Part shown: positions 1-8,414 of the stretch, in pieces | Position numbering within the stretch: the stretch's first letter is position 1 | How the letters are laid out: the number at the start of each line of letters is the position of its first letter | Origin: Acinetobacter haemolyticus CIP 64.3 = MTCC 9819 | GTDB lineage: Bacteria > Pseudomonadota > Gammaproteobacteria > Pseudomonadales > Moraxellaceae | Length of the DNA: 64,000 nucleotides | Assembly: GCF_000369065.1 (NCBI RefSeq) | Contig: NZ_KB849800.1 | Coordinates: 450,044 to 514,043, forward strand | Direction: 5' to 3' | Made by a program: the position numbers and the translations under genes | Notes under the pieces: generated by a model | Database searches by the model: none | Told to the model about the DNA's origin: nothing | Seen by the model: the letters and a program-made list of their open reading frames with translations, nothing else

Positions 1-397
1 TAATTATAAATATCCGCATGAAGTTGCTGTAAAGATTTTAACTCAGGGTTTGGTTGATCTTGGTTTGCTGCGAGGTGATGTAGATGAGCTGATAGAGAGT
101 GAAGCATTCCGTCAATTCTTTATGCATGGTACAGGTCATTGGTTAGGTATGGATGTGCATGATGTCGGTTCTTATAAGCATGGCGAAGACTGGCGTGCTT
201 ATGAAGCTGGCATGGTGGTTACCGTTGAGCCAGGTTTATATGTTGCACCAGACGATGAAACGGTAGATGCAAAATGGCGCGGTATCGGGATTCGTATCGA
301 AGATGATATTGTCGTGACTGAAAATGGACCGTTGGTGTTAACCAAGAATGTGGTGAAAACCGTTGAAGAGATTGAAAGCTTGATGGCAAGTCATTAA
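1..397 (+). CDS. pepP: Xaa-Pro aminopeptidase PepP, C-terminal part
   Basis: The reading frame is open from the first complete codon (position 2) and has no start here, so the gene begins left of the window. The visible 131 residues are the C-terminal half of a pita-bread metallopeptidase: HGTGHWLGMDVHD carries a metal-site His, VEPGLY carries a metal-site Glu, and GIRIEDDI carries the last metal Glu. This is the aminopeptidase P pattern, which removes N-terminal residues preceding proline in the cytoplasm. Location just before ubiH-ubiI matches the pepP-ubiH-visC order of gammaproteobacteria. It ends in a rho-independent terminator at 410-439, so it is probably not co-transcribed with ubiH here. 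Confidence 0.93.
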   Translation, partial: NYKYPHEVAVKILTQGLVDLGLLRGDVDELIESEAFRQFFMHGTGHWLGMDVHDVGSYKHGEDWRAYEAGMVVTVEPGLYVAPDDETVDAKWRGIGIRIEDDIVVTENGPLVLTKNVVKTVEEIESLMASH

Positions 398-409
398 GTA
401 GAGATTGAG

Positions 410-440
410 AAAAAGGCTTATCGATTGATAGGCCTTTTTA
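410..440 (+). terminator. Rho-independent terminator after pepP
   Basis: A 13-bp stem (410-422 with 427-439, one G-U pair) closes a GATT loop and ends in a run of five T. It lies 13 bases after the pepP stop codon. Confidence 0.85.
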
Positions 441-530
441 TTTACCCTCGGTTTTACTTAAATTTTTTCTAACTGATTGAAAAAATATCTTTGTGGAATC
501 TTCTTGAGAAATTATCCAATTTTAGGATAA

Positions 531-678
531 GCCGTCAGCTGGACCTACTTTTGTTTCGGCAAAAGTAGGCAAAACCATTGTCATCCGCAAAACTCGTTGA
601 TTGCCGTCAGCTAATTTAATGAGTCGCAGAAACAATACCTTATTAATGGAGTCCTGTCTCAAACAGTTGCGGATGACA
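531..678. repeat. Composite palindromic intergenic repeat element
   Basis: Within the 455-base gene-free stretch between pepP and ubiH lie three nested repeats. The 10-mer GCCGTCAGCT occurs twice in direct orientation (531-540 and 604-613). A perfect 10-bp stem, CCTACTTTTG with CAAAAGTAGG, forms around a TTTCGG loop at about 544-569. A 12-bp inverted repeat, TGTCATCCGCAA with TTGCGGATGACA, flanks about 76 bases (579-590 and 667-678). Read on the plus strand, 541-579 would encode GPTFVSAKVGKTI, a conceptual peptide I remember from spurious ORFs in many bacterial genomes. That suggests a dispersed repeat. No second copy is in this window. The rest of 398-852 holds the pepP terminator and the ubiH upstream region. 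Confidence 0.6.
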
Positions 679-852
679 TTTCCGAGTATCATATTATTGT
701 CGAGCTCAAATTATTTAGTTTGATGCTCAAAATAACTTTTGAAGATATTTTAAAAACACAGACCAAACAAAGTACAAATTCCCTTCCTGATTTGAGTTAG
801 AGTAAGATAGTCCCGAAACTTAAGTCATGAAAAACTGATAAGGAATAATATT

Positions 853-2064
853 ATGCAGCAACAAGTCATCATTGTCGGTGGGGGTATGGTTGGACTCAGC
901 CTTGCTTTAATGTTGGCAAAATCTAATATTGCCGTAAAGCTATTAGAAGCTGTGAAATATCCAAATTATGATGATGAAAACCTTGCGCCTTATCATTCTA
1001 GTTTTGATGCAAGAAATACCGCATTGTCACGCCGTAGTGTGCAAATTTATCAAAAGTTAGGATTGTGGGATGCATTACAACAGCATGCGACCCCAATTTT
1101 ACAAGTGCATATCACAGAGCAAGGTAGCTTTGGTAAAGCACGACTAGTCGCAGAACAAGAGAAAGTAGAAAGCTTTGGACAAGTAATTGAGAATGCATGG
1201 CTAGGACGTGTATTACTGACCCAAGTACGTCAACAGCCGTTGATTGAGCTGATTGATGGTGTACAAGTGACCTCACTGACACAAGATGCAGATGAGGTTC
1301 ACATCGAAGCGATGCGCAATGGAGAATATATTCATTCGCTCAAGTCCAAGTTGGTGATCGCAGCAGATGGTCGTGATTCGTTCTGTCGTCAGGCGATTGG
1401 CGTGGGTGTAGATGAACATGATTATGACCAAGTGGCGATAGTCACCACTGTGCAAACTTCTAAACCGCATCAACAAGTTGGCTTTGAACGTTTTAGCGCT
1501 TTAGGACCGTTGGCACTTTTACCGTTACCGGGTGAATACCGCCGTTCAGTGGTTTGGCCTGTGAAGAAGGGTACGGAAACTGAATGGTTAGGTGAAGAAA
1601 ACGATCAGCACTTCCTTGAAGCCCTACAGGAAACCTATGGCGATCGTGCGGGTAAATTTGAAAAAACAGGCAAACGTTTTAGTTATCCATTGTCTCAAGT
1701 CTTGGCACATAAACAAGCCGTTGGGCGCGTAGTGTTGATGGGCAATGCAGCACACACCATTCACCCTGTTGCAGGACAAGGTTTTAATCTGTGCTTACGT
1801 GATGCTGATGTGCTGGTTCGTTTCTTGATGGAACAATTAGTGAAGTCAGATGATATTGGTCACCCAGACAATTTGTTGGCTTATGAGCAAGCACGTTTGA
1901 AGGACCAACAACGCGTGATCAAGTTCTGTGATTCAGTCGTTCGTGGCTTTAGTAATCAAAATCCAATTTTAAAATTAATACGTAATACAGGATTGGTTGC
2001 CTTTGACGTGATTCCGGGAATTAAGCCGTTGGTTGCCAATTACGCAATGGGGCTGAAAGCATGA
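853..2064 (+). CDS. ubiH: 2-octaprenyl-6-methoxyphenol hydroxylase UbiH
   Basis: A 403-residue flavoprotein monooxygenase of the UbiH/VisC/COQ6 family, which hydroxylates the aromatic ring during ubiquinone synthesis. The FAD Rossmann motif VGGGMVGLSLA is at residues 8-18. The FDARNTALSRRS segment (about 50-61) is the UbiH form of the conserved region. The second FAD motif GNAAHTIHPVAGQGFN begins near residue 296. Length fits the family. The start is ATG after AAGGAATAATATT. The stop overlaps the next hydroxylase gene by 4 bases (ATGA), so the two are translationally coupled. Assignment to UbiH rather than UbiF/UbiI rests on the FDAR segment and on order after pepP. Confidence 0.88.
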   Translation: MQQQVIIVGGGMVGLSLALMLAKSNIAVKLLEAVKYPNYDDENLAPYHSSFDARNTALSRRSVQIYQKLGLWDALQQHATPILQVHITEQGSFGKARLVAEQEKVESFGQVIENAWLGRVLLTQVRQQPLIELIDGVQVTSLTQDADEVHIEAMRNGEYIHSLKSKLVIAADGRDSFCRQAIGVGVDEHDYDQVAIVTTVQTSKPHQQVGFERFSALGPLALLPLPGEYRRSVVWPVKKGTETEWLGEENDQHFLEALQETYGDRAGKFEKTGKRFSYPLSQVLAHKQAVGRVVLMGNAAHTIHPVAGQGFNLCLRDADVLVRFLMEQLVKSDDIGHPDNLLAYEQARLKDQQRVIKFCDSVVRGFSNQNPILKLIRNTGLVAFDVIPGIKPLVANYAMGLKA

Positions 2065-3293
2065 GTGAAATGTTAGATGTGGTCATTGTAGGAGGTGGCT
2101 TGGTTGGTGGCTTAACCGCCTTGCTATTGGCACAAGGTAATGTGCAAGCAACAGTATTGGACGCTGCCCCTGTACTAGATCAAGAAAAAACACTTGCGGT
2201 GATGAATCCACGCGTGTTGGCCCTCAGTCAGGCAACCATTCATATATTAAAGACTGTGGATGTTTGGGATGATTTAGCCCGTCAGATGCCATATTCAGGC
2301 ATGCAGGTCTGGAATAAAAATGGCTATGGAGAAATCAATTTTGGACATGCATCGGAGCGACCACCACATGCAGATCAAGCATTGGGTTCAATGGTGGAGC
2401 CAAGTGTCCTGAATGTTGCGATTCAACAAAAAATGTTGCAGCAGCTTAAAGATTACCGCACTCAGGTGAAAGTGATTCGTATCGAGCAAATTCCACAAGG
2501 TTGGTCGATTCAGCTAGCAGATGGTACAACGTTGAAAACCAAACTGTTGATCGGTGCTGATGGGGCAAACTCGTTTGTACGTGAACAAGCTTATATTGAT
2601 TTGGATGTCTTAGATTACAAACAAGCTGCAATCAGTTGTGCGATTAAAACCACTCAACCGAATCAATATGTGGCACGCCAAATTTTCCTACCAACAGGAC
2701 CATTGGCTTATTTACCAATGGCGAGTTTGGACGCGCAAGACAATGGTTATTGGCAATCGATTGTGTGGACATTACCAGATGATTATGCTGATGAATATTC
2801 AGCACTCAGTGATCAGGAATTTATGCAATTGCTGACCCAAGAAAGTTTGAAAATGCTTGGTGAAGTGGTTGAAGTACGTTCAAGAGCACAGTTCCCATTG
2901 AAAGCTCGCGCTGCGCAACGGTATATCAAATCAGGTCTAGCATTGATTGGGGATGCAGCACATGTGATTCATCCTTTAGCTGGACAAGGTGTCAATATTG
3001 GTTGCTTAGATGCAGCGGTGCTTTGTGATGTTTTGCTGCACGATCTAAAACGTGGTGTATGGGCAAATGAGCAGACTTTGTTACGTTACGAACACCAACG
3101 TAAAGGGCAGAACGATGCCATGATGCACAGCATGTCAGCGATAGGTTGGTTAGAAAGTTCAGAGTTATTTCCTTTTGTTTGGGCGAGAAATTTCGGTCTG
3201 AAACAGGTCGAACAACTGGATTGGCTCAAAGATGGTTTCATGCAACAAGCCAATGGTTTGGGGGCGTTGAAAGAGACACGTTATGCATGCTAA
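2061..3293 (+). CDS. ubiI: UbiI/UbiF-type FAD-dependent ubiquinone hydroxylase
   Basis: A second flavoprotein hydroxylase (410 residues), paralogous to the preceding gene. VIVGGGLVGGLTA binds the FAD dinucleotide near residue 9, and GDAAHVIHPLAGQGVNIG near residue 297 is the second FAD motif. It carries the MNPRVLALSQAT variant instead of the FDAR segment of UbiH, which places it with VisC/UbiI/UbiF proteins. These hydroxylate C5 (UbiI) or C6 (UbiF) of the quinone ring. Which position it acts on cannot be read from the sequence. It overlaps ubiH by 4 bases and is surely in the same operon. Confidence 0.8.
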   Translation: MSEMLDVVIVGGGLVGGLTALLLAQGNVQATVLDAAPVLDQEKTLAVMNPRVLALSQATIHILKTVDVWDDLARQMPYSGMQVWNKNGYGEINFGHASERPPHADQALGSMVEPSVLNVAIQQKMLQQLKDYRTQVKVIRIEQIPQGWSIQLADGTTLKTKLLIGADGANSFVREQAYIDLDVLDYKQAAISCAIKTTQPNQYVARQIFLPTGPLAYLPMASLDAQDNGYWQSIVWTLPDDYADEYSALSDQEFMQLLTQESLKMLGEVVEVRSRAQFPLKARAAQRYIKSGLALIGDAAHVIHPLAGQGVNIGCLDAAVLCDVLLHDLKRGVWANEQTLLRYEHQRKGQNDAMMHSMSAIGWLESSELFPFVWARNFGLKQVEQLDWLKDGFMQQANGLGALKETRYAC

Positions 3294-3466
3294 AAAACAG
3301 TAGATATTTTTTAGACAATCATTTATAAATCAGAGTGAATTTGGTTAAAAAAAGCACAAATTGATAAATATTTTGCTTTGATAAATGAGAAGAGCTTGTT
3401 AAATTTCATCAAGTTCTGATGACCAAATAACGATGATGAAGATTTAGTCATTGTGGGGAGAGTAAT

Positions 3467-3718
3467 ATGACGGAAATGAATGATTACGACGAAAACACCG
3501 AAGATGCTGCTGTAGATGATGAGGAGGCGAAAGCTGCCGAAAGTGGTGCAGACAGTAGCGAAGAATCCATTGCAAATGATGCTGATCTCGCAGAAGCTGA
3601 AAGCCTAACTGTGACTGCTAAACAGAAACAACGCCAAGCTTTAGAAGATGAAGTTGCTGCGTTTCTAGCGCGTGGCGGACGTATTACTGAAGTTCCACCA
3701 GGCGAAACCCACGAATAA
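3467..3718 (+). CDS. sutA: SutA-like small acidic transcription regulator
   Basis: This 83-residue protein has an extremely acidic, disordered N-terminal half (residues 1-45, rich in D, E, A, S) and a predicted helix starting at AKQKQRQALEDEVAAFLARG. It ends in GGRITEVPPGETHE. The charge layout and the KQK-R-AL-E--FL-RGG pattern resemble SutA of Pseudomonas aeruginosa, a slow-growth factor that binds RNA polymerase and raises transcription of ribosomal and maintenance genes. The C-terminal tail is shorter than in Pseudomonas. GGGGAGAG lies 8 bases before the ATG, a strong ribosome-binding site. It has its own terminator and stands alone after ubiI. The family call is from remembered sequence similarity and should be tested by search. 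Confidence 0.62.
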   Translation: MTEMNDYDENTEDAAVDDEEAKAAESGADSSEESIANDADLAEAESLTVTAKQKQRQALEDEVAAFLARGGRITEVPPGETHE

Positions 3719-3728
3719 ATAAAAGATT

Positions 3729-3757
3729 AAAAAAACACCACGATTGTGGTGTTTTTT
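3729..3757. terminator. Bidirectional terminator between sutA-like and lysE/argO genes
   Basis: CACCAC (3736-3741), loop GATT, GTGGTG (3746-3751), flanked by A7 on the left and T6 on the right, so it can end transcription from both convergent genes. Confidence 0.9.
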
Positions 3758-3776
3758 GTTAAGTCTTGAAAAATAA

Positions 3777-4379
3777 CTAGAGGAGCAATGAAATTGCGAT
3801 GCTCCACATCATACAACCAATCATAAAATCTAAGACCTTCCATGCCTTTGGGTTAGTAAAGAATGGTTTTAACAGTCTAGAGCCATATCCCAGACTAAAA
3901 AAGAAAATCCATGATGCAACAATACTACCGAGGGCAAAACTGATCTTGTCCTCAAACTGTGTTGCTACAGATCCAATTAAAACAATTGTGTCTACATAGA
4001 CATGTGGATTCAACCAAGTGAAAGCAAGACCTGTTAAAAGCACTTGAGTTAAAGTCTGCTTTTGATGGCTCACAAGTTCTATGCTTTGAGTTTTTTTTAA
4101 AGCTGCATGAAATGCTTTAGCGCCATAGACCAGTAAAAATGTTGCACCTAAATATTTAGCAATCGTTATTAGCAGTGGTGATGTGGCCATGATTTCAGCA
4201 AAACCTAACACACCTAGTGCAATTAAGATGGAGTCGGAAAGTGCGCACAATAAGCATAGCCAAAATACATATTGTTGCTTTAAACCTTGTTTGAGAACGA
4301 AAGCATTTTGAGCACCAATAGCGACAATAAGACCGCTACCAATACCAAAACCTTTCATAAAGACGCTAAGAGAGAACAT
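3777..4379 (-). CDS. LysE/ArgO-family basic amino acid exporter
   Basis: A 200-residue inner-membrane protein with about six hydrophobic helices. The family signature is near the N-terminus: GSGLIVAIGAQNAFVLKQG (residues 15-33), the G-Q-N core of LysE/ArgO exporters. TWLNPHVYVDTIVLIG (about 120-136) is the second conserved block. Members export arginine or lysine and protect cells from intracellular build-up. It is divergent from a LysR-type gene of the ArgP/LysG kind, the classical exporter-regulator pair, which supports the substrate class. The exact substrate (Arg or Lys) is not decidable from sequence alone. Confidence 0.88.
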   Translation of the reverse strand: MFSLSVFMKGFGIGSGLIVAIGAQNAFVLKQGLKQQYVFWLCLLCALSDSILIALGVLGFAEIMATSPLLITIAKYLGATFLLVYGAKAFHAALKKTQSIELVSHQKQTLTQVLLTGLAFTWLNPHVYVDTIVLIGSVATQFEDKISFALGSIVASWIFFFSLGYGSRLLKPFFTNPKAWKVLDFMIGCMMWSIAISLLL

Positions 4380-4486
4380 AACAAATAAAACGGAAAATCT
4401 AGATGTGAGAATTATCTGACTTTTAAAGGTAAAATAAGTAATATTAAGAATAATTAGGTTTAGCTAAAAATAATTTAGGTGGGTGA

Positions 4487-5377
4487 GTGTTAGATAGTAA
4501 ACAATGTGAAGCATTTCTTGCTGTAGCTGAAGCAGGAAGTTTTGATGCGGCAGGAGAACATTTATACATTACACCTTCTGCAGTATCGTTACGTGTACAA
4601 GCTTTAGAAAAGTATTTAGGACAAGTTTTAATTATTCGCGGACGACCATGTGTGCTTACTCAGGCTGGGCAAACCTTGTTGCAGCATTTGCGTCATACTC
4701 GGTTAATGGAACAAAATCTTTTACAAGGTTTGATGGGAAAATCTTCTGAATCGGAATTTTATAAGATTGCTTTGGCATCCAATGCGGATTCATTGGCAAC
4801 ATGGTTGTTGCCGAGTATTCAGCCAACATTGTTTAGAGAAAAAATTGTGTTAGAGCTTAAAATTGATGATCAATCACATACCCATACATTATTAGAAACA
4901 GGACAAGTGAATGCCTGTATCACTGCCGAAGAGCAGGTTATGTCAGGTTGTTTAGCACAACCCCTAGGCAAAATGCGTTATAAAATGCTGGCTTCTGCCG
5001 ACTTCGCAGCTCATTGGTTTAGGAAGGGTGTAAATAGAGAAAGTTTAAGAAAAACACCAGCAGTTATTTTTAATCATAAAGACTTAATGCATTCAGAGAT
5101 TTTATTAAAGGGGTATGGCTTACCGATGCAAAGTTATCCCTATAGTTTTATTCCAGCAACAGATGCTTTCGTCAAAGCAATTCAATTAGGTTTGGGCTAT
5201 GGCATGGTGCCCGAGTTGCAGGTTCAACCACTACTCGAAAATGGAACACTTGTTGATATTATGCCTGATGCCCAACTTGCTATTCCATTATATTGGCATC
5301 ATTGGAAACGGCAGTCTGAACAACTGAATGTATTGACAGAATGTATTGTTCAAGCGGCTAAGCAAGCGTTGACATGA
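4487..5377 (+). CDS. argP: ArgP/LysG-type LysR-family transcription regulator
   Basis: A 296-residue LysR-type regulator. The winged helix-turn-helix occupies residues 5-60 (FLAVAEAGSFDAAGEHLYIT, then SAVSLRVQALE). The effector domain follows from about 90. The short gap in the recognition helix and the SFDAAGEHL segment match ArgP (IciA), which senses arginine or lysine and activates the neighbouring exporter. Start is GTG at 4487, chosen because AGGTGGG lies just upstream and no ATG fits. The 107-bp space between the two start codons is AT-rich and should hold the shared operator. I could not pick a single clear T-N11-A site. Confidence 0.85.
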   Translation: MLDSKQCEAFLAVAEAGSFDAAGEHLYITPSAVSLRVQALEKYLGQVLIIRGRPCVLTQAGQTLLQHLRHTRLMEQNLLQGLMGKSSESEFYKIALASNADSLATWLLPSIQPTLFREKIVLELKIDDQSHTHTLLETGQVNACITAEEQVMSGCLAQPLGKMRYKMLASADFAAHWFRKGVNRESLRKTPAVIFNHKDLMHSEILLKGYGLPMQSYPYSFIPATDAFVKAIQLGLGYGMVPELQVQPLLENGTLVDIMPDAQLAIPLYWHHWKRQSEQLNVLTECIVQAAKQALT

Positions 5378-5444
5378 TGGAAATTTTTTTGATAATGGAG
5401 CAAGGCAATATCTTCTGATAATTACCTTGCATCCATGTTTAGAA

Positions 5445-6281
5445 CTAAGCTTGAGTCAACTCTAAAGCTCGTTGATATGCTACTTTCTTTTTAATTCCAG
5501 TTAGGTCTGCTGCAAGTTGAGATGCCGCTTTTACGGATAAATCTTGCAGTAAACGTTTTAATAGCTCATCCAATTTATCTTGTGCCATATCTTTTTCAGT
5601 GGTTGCACCACCAACAACGAGGACAATTTCGCCTTTCTCTTGGTTGTGATCATTTTGAATGAAATTAAGTAACTCTTTTAAAGTCATTTTCTTGATGGTT
5701 TCAAAGGTTTTGGTGATTTCACGGGCAAAACCTACTGGACGATCTTCACCAAAAACTTGGACCATATCTTGAATACACGCCAAAATACGATGTGGAGCTT
5801 CATAAAAAATGAGTGTTTGTGTTTCATCTTTGAGTTTCTCAAGTTGGCTAATTCGTTGAGACGCCTTTGATGGTAAAAAACCTTCAAAACTAAAGCGATC
5901 ACTCGGTAAACCAACTGCACTTAATGCGGCAATTGCTGCACATGCACCCGGCACTGGAATCACACGAATCCCATGTTCTTGGGCTGCACGAACAAGTTTA
6001 AACCCTGGATCACTAATTAATGGTGTTCCAGCATCGCTGATTAAGGCAACTGTTTCTCCATTTAACATTCTTTGGAGAAGTTGATCAATTTTGTTACTTT
6101 CGTTGTGATCATGGCACGCAGTGAGCGGAGTTGAGATATTATAGTGTTTGAATAATTGAGCAGATTGTCTAGTATCTTCTGCTGCAACCACCGAGACTGA
6201 TTTTAAAATATCGATTGCACGAAACGTCATGTCATCCAAGTGCCCAATCGGGGTTGCTACAACAAATAATTGAGCACTCAT
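5445..6281 (-). CDS. rsmI: 16S rRNA (cytidine-1402-2'-O)-methyltransferase RsmI
   Basis: A 278-residue tetrapyrrole-methylase-fold enzyme that 2'-O-methylates C1402 of 16S rRNA with S-adenosylmethionine. Motifs in order: FVVATPIGHLDDMTFRA near the N-terminus, AAEDTRQS, ALISDAGTPLISDPG (about 80-95), IPVPGACAAIAALS, and FYEAPHR. The start is taken at the second ATG (MSAQLF), because GGAG sits 9 bases before it, while the upstream ATG (6296) has no ribosome-binding site. Its start lies only 16 bp from that of the divergent lpoA-like gene, the E. coli yraL-yraM arrangement. Confidence 0.93.
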   Translation of the reverse strand: MSAQLFVVATPIGHLDDMTFRAIDILKSVSVVAAEDTRQSAQLFKHYNISTPLTACHDHNESNKIDQLLQRMLNGETVALISDAGTPLISDPGFKLVRAAQEHGIRVIPVPGACAAIAALSAVGLPSDRFSFEGFLPSKASQRISQLEKLKDETQTLIFYEAPHRILACIQDMVQVFGEDRPVGFAREITKTFETIKKMTLKELLNFIQNDHNQEKGEIVLVVGGATTEKDMAQDKLDELLKRLLQDLSVKAASQLAADLTGIKKKVAYQRALELTQA

Positions 6282-6297
6282 AAAAGGTAACTCCATA

Positions 6298-7233
6298 ATG
6301 TATTCAAAAAAATATTGGCTGCTACTGAGTTTGGCAGCATTGATTAGTCCAGCTTATGCGGACGTGTTGGTCATTCTACCTGAATCAGGCCCTATGGCGC
6401 GAGCTGGTGAAAGTATTAAACGCGGTTTCATGAGTGCTTATACAGCATCGGGAAGTAAAGAAAAAATTATTTTCGTGGATTCTGCAAAAAGTAACGTAAA
6501 TCAAATTTTTAAAACTAGGGTTAATAAAAATACGAAATTGGTTGTTGGGCCATTAGGCCGATCTGATATTGAGGCGGTGATTAAACTAAAACCGAAAGTT
6601 CCTGTGTTAGCACTAAACGATGTGAATACACAAACTGAAAATGTATGGCAATTTAGTTTGGCTAAACAGCATGACGCTGAAGCTTTAAATAAATTACTCA
6701 TCAAGGATCAAATCCAAACTTTATTGGTATTGCGTGAAGCTGGGACTGAGTCTGCGACAGAACTATTTATGATGTCACTCATGTCTCAGTCACATGCTGC
6801 GATTGAAGTGATTCATGAATTACCTAAAAAACTACCTAAAAAAACAGGATTGTTACTATTAGGGGATCATGAGTGGATGATGGAGCTTGGTTCATTACCA
6901 AAACAGAATATTTATGCAACTCCGATGAGTATCGAAGAAGGGAAATCTATTCCCATCGGATTACGTTTCTGTGATACACCCGCTTTATATAATGGACAAT
7001 GGGCAGACCTAATTGAGGCTTACAAAGAACAACCAGAGAATATGGCATTTCAACGCTTGTTGGCATTTGGTGGTGATGCATGGACGCTTAGCCAACAGTT
7101 CCTAGTCGGTGCTGATAACAAACAATTTTCTTTTGTTGGACGAACGGGGGCTATTGAGGTGAATGCGGGCAAAATCAATCGACAGCCTTATTGCTTTGAA
7201 CAGCAGAAAAAACACATCCAAATTTTAAAATAA
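6298..7233 (+). CDS. LpoA-like penicillin-binding protein activator, short form
   Basis: A 311-residue periplasmic protein. Residues 1-21 form a type I signal peptide ending SPAYA, with no lipobox Cys. Residues 22-305 (DVLVILPESGPMARAGESI, then VVGPLGRSD) have the type I periplasmic-binding-protein fold of the LpoA C-terminal domain. E. coli LpoA is about 680 residues, a lipoprotein with an extra helical N-terminal domain; both the anchor and that domain are missing here. LpoA activates PBP1a from the outer membrane, so a soluble short form must act differently if it acts on a PBP at all. Synteny (rsmI, this gene, yraN, dolP) strongly supports orthology. It lies 12 bp before yraN. Confidence 0.75.
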   Translation: MYSKKYWLLLSLAALISPAYADVLVILPESGPMARAGESIKRGFMSAYTASGSKEKIIFVDSAKSNVNQIFKTRVNKNTKLVVGPLGRSDIEAVIKLKPKVPVLALNDVNTQTENVWQFSLAKQHDAEALNKLLIKDQIQTLLVLREAGTESATELFMMSLMSQSHAAIEVIHELPKKLPKKTGLLLLGDHEWMMELGSLPKQNIYATPMSIEEGKSIPIGLRFCDTPALYNGQWADLIEAYKEQPENMAFQRLLAFGGDAWTLSQQFLVGADNKQFSFVGRTGAIEVNAGKINRQPYCFEQQKKHIQILK

Positions 7234-7245
7234 GATATCTCACGC

Positions 7246-7650
7246 ATGGAACAGCAAACAAATTCTATGGGGCAATGGGCTGAGGAAGCAGCAAAGACAT
7301 TGCTCCATTCTCATGGGTATCAATGTATCAGTCAAAATTATCATTCACGTTTTGGTGAAATTGATTTAATCGTTAGGCGTGGTCAAGAACTTGTTTTTGT
7401 TGAAGTAAAAGCCAGATCCTCTGGGAGTTATGCTCATGCTTATGAGGTGATTACCCAAGCGCAAAAGCGTAAAATTATTAAAACAGCCAAATTCTTTTTA
7501 CAACGTTATCCTAGTTATTATGACTTTGATTGTCGTTTTGATGTGATTTGTTTTGATTTTCCACAGAAAATTGCAAAAACAGTACAACCAGATTTTTCAA
7601 AATTGAAGTATGATCAGCAATGGATTGAACATGCATTTACTTTAGACTAA
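7246..7650 (+). CDS. yraN: YraN/UPF0102-family nuclease-like protein
   Basis: A 134-residue member of the UPF0102 family. [17 protein letters not shown] is the N-terminal helix, and [22 protein letters not shown] (about residues 40-61) has the D-x-n-E-x-K pattern of a PD-(D/E)XK nuclease core. Biochemical function in the family is not well defined. It follows the lpoA-like gene by 12 bases and precedes dolP, as in E. coli yraM-yraN-(diaA)-yraP, so it is probably in one transcript. The diaA gene that normally sits between yraN and dolP is absent. Confidence 0.88.
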   Translation: MEQQTNSMGQWAEEAAKTLLHSHGYQCISQNYHSRFGEIDLIVRRGQELVFVEVKARSSGSYAHAYEVITQAQKRKIIKTAKFFLQRYPSYYDFDCRFDVICFDFPQKIAKTVQPDFSKLKYDQQWIEHAFTLD

Positions 7651-7718
7651 TTCTGGCAATATGATCTAAAAGTAGGTGTGGAAGATTGAGCAAATGTGTG
7701 AATAGGGAGTCTTGCCAA

Positions 7719-8411
7719 GTGTTAAAACGTTTATCGATCACGTTACTTTGCGCTGCAAGTTTATCGGGTTGTGCGAGCTTTATTTCTGGCGGAACAGGGA
7801 CTGCACCTGTTGGCACAAATAGTGGTGATCGTAGTCTAGGACAAGTTTTTATTGATTCTTCAATCAAACGTACTGCAAATGTTAATTTATACAAATTAGA
7901 TCATCGTTTTAGACAGTCCCGCATCAATATTGAAAGTTTTCACAGCAACGTGCTTTTGACAGGTCAAGTGCCTGATCCATATTTAAAGCAACTTGCTGAG
8001 GATAATGTACGTGCAATGAGTGATGTCAAAGCGGTACATAACTATATTACAGTAGGCGATAAAGTTGGTTATAGCACGATCATGCAAGATGGTACGGTCA
8101 CTGCAAATACACGTGGCTTGTTGATGAGAGCACCTGTCGTATCGGACAGTAAGGTTTTAGTTCATACTGAAAATGGCGTGTTGTATGTGATGGGGCGTTT
8201 AAATACGGCTGAGATTAGAGATTTAGATGATGTCTTACAAAAAGTCGGCAATGTGAGTAGAATTGTGACTTTGGTTGATAATATCGACCAAACAGCAGGG
8301 ACTTCAACGGCTCGAGTAGGGACAGCAACAACACAGTCTCTGGTTGAAACACCTGTAGCGATTGATCCTGATCAAGCTGAGCCTGTGACTATTACCCCAA
8401 CTAATCCCTAA
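7719..8411 (+). CDS. dolP: Outer-membrane lipoprotein with two BON domains (DolP)
   Basis: The start is placed at GTG 7719 (MLKRLSITLLCAASLSGC), because AGGGAG lies 9 bases upstream and translation then begins directly with a lipoprotein signal. The lipobox LSGC puts the lipidated Cys at residue 18, giving 230 residues. Two BON domains follow: one around FHSNVLLTGQVPD and one around TENGVLYVMGRLNTAE. DolP (YraP) binds anionic phospholipid in the outer membrane and supports envelope integrity and amidase activation. The C-terminus is a Thr/Pro-rich tail longer than in E. coli DolP (191 residues). It is downstream of yraN in the conserved cluster. Confidence 0.88.
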   Translation: MLKRLSITLLCAASLSGCASFISGGTGTAPVGTNSGDRSLGQVFIDSSIKRTANVNLYKLDHRFRQSRINIESFHSNVLLTGQVPDPYLKQLAEDNVRAMSDVKAVHNYITVGDKVGYSTIMQDGTVTANTRGLLMRAPVVSDSKVLVHTENGVLYVMGRLNTAEIRDLDDVLQKVGNVSRIVTLVDNIDQTAGTSTARVGTATTQSLVETPVAIDPDQAEPVTITPTNP

Positions 8412-8414
8412 TTT

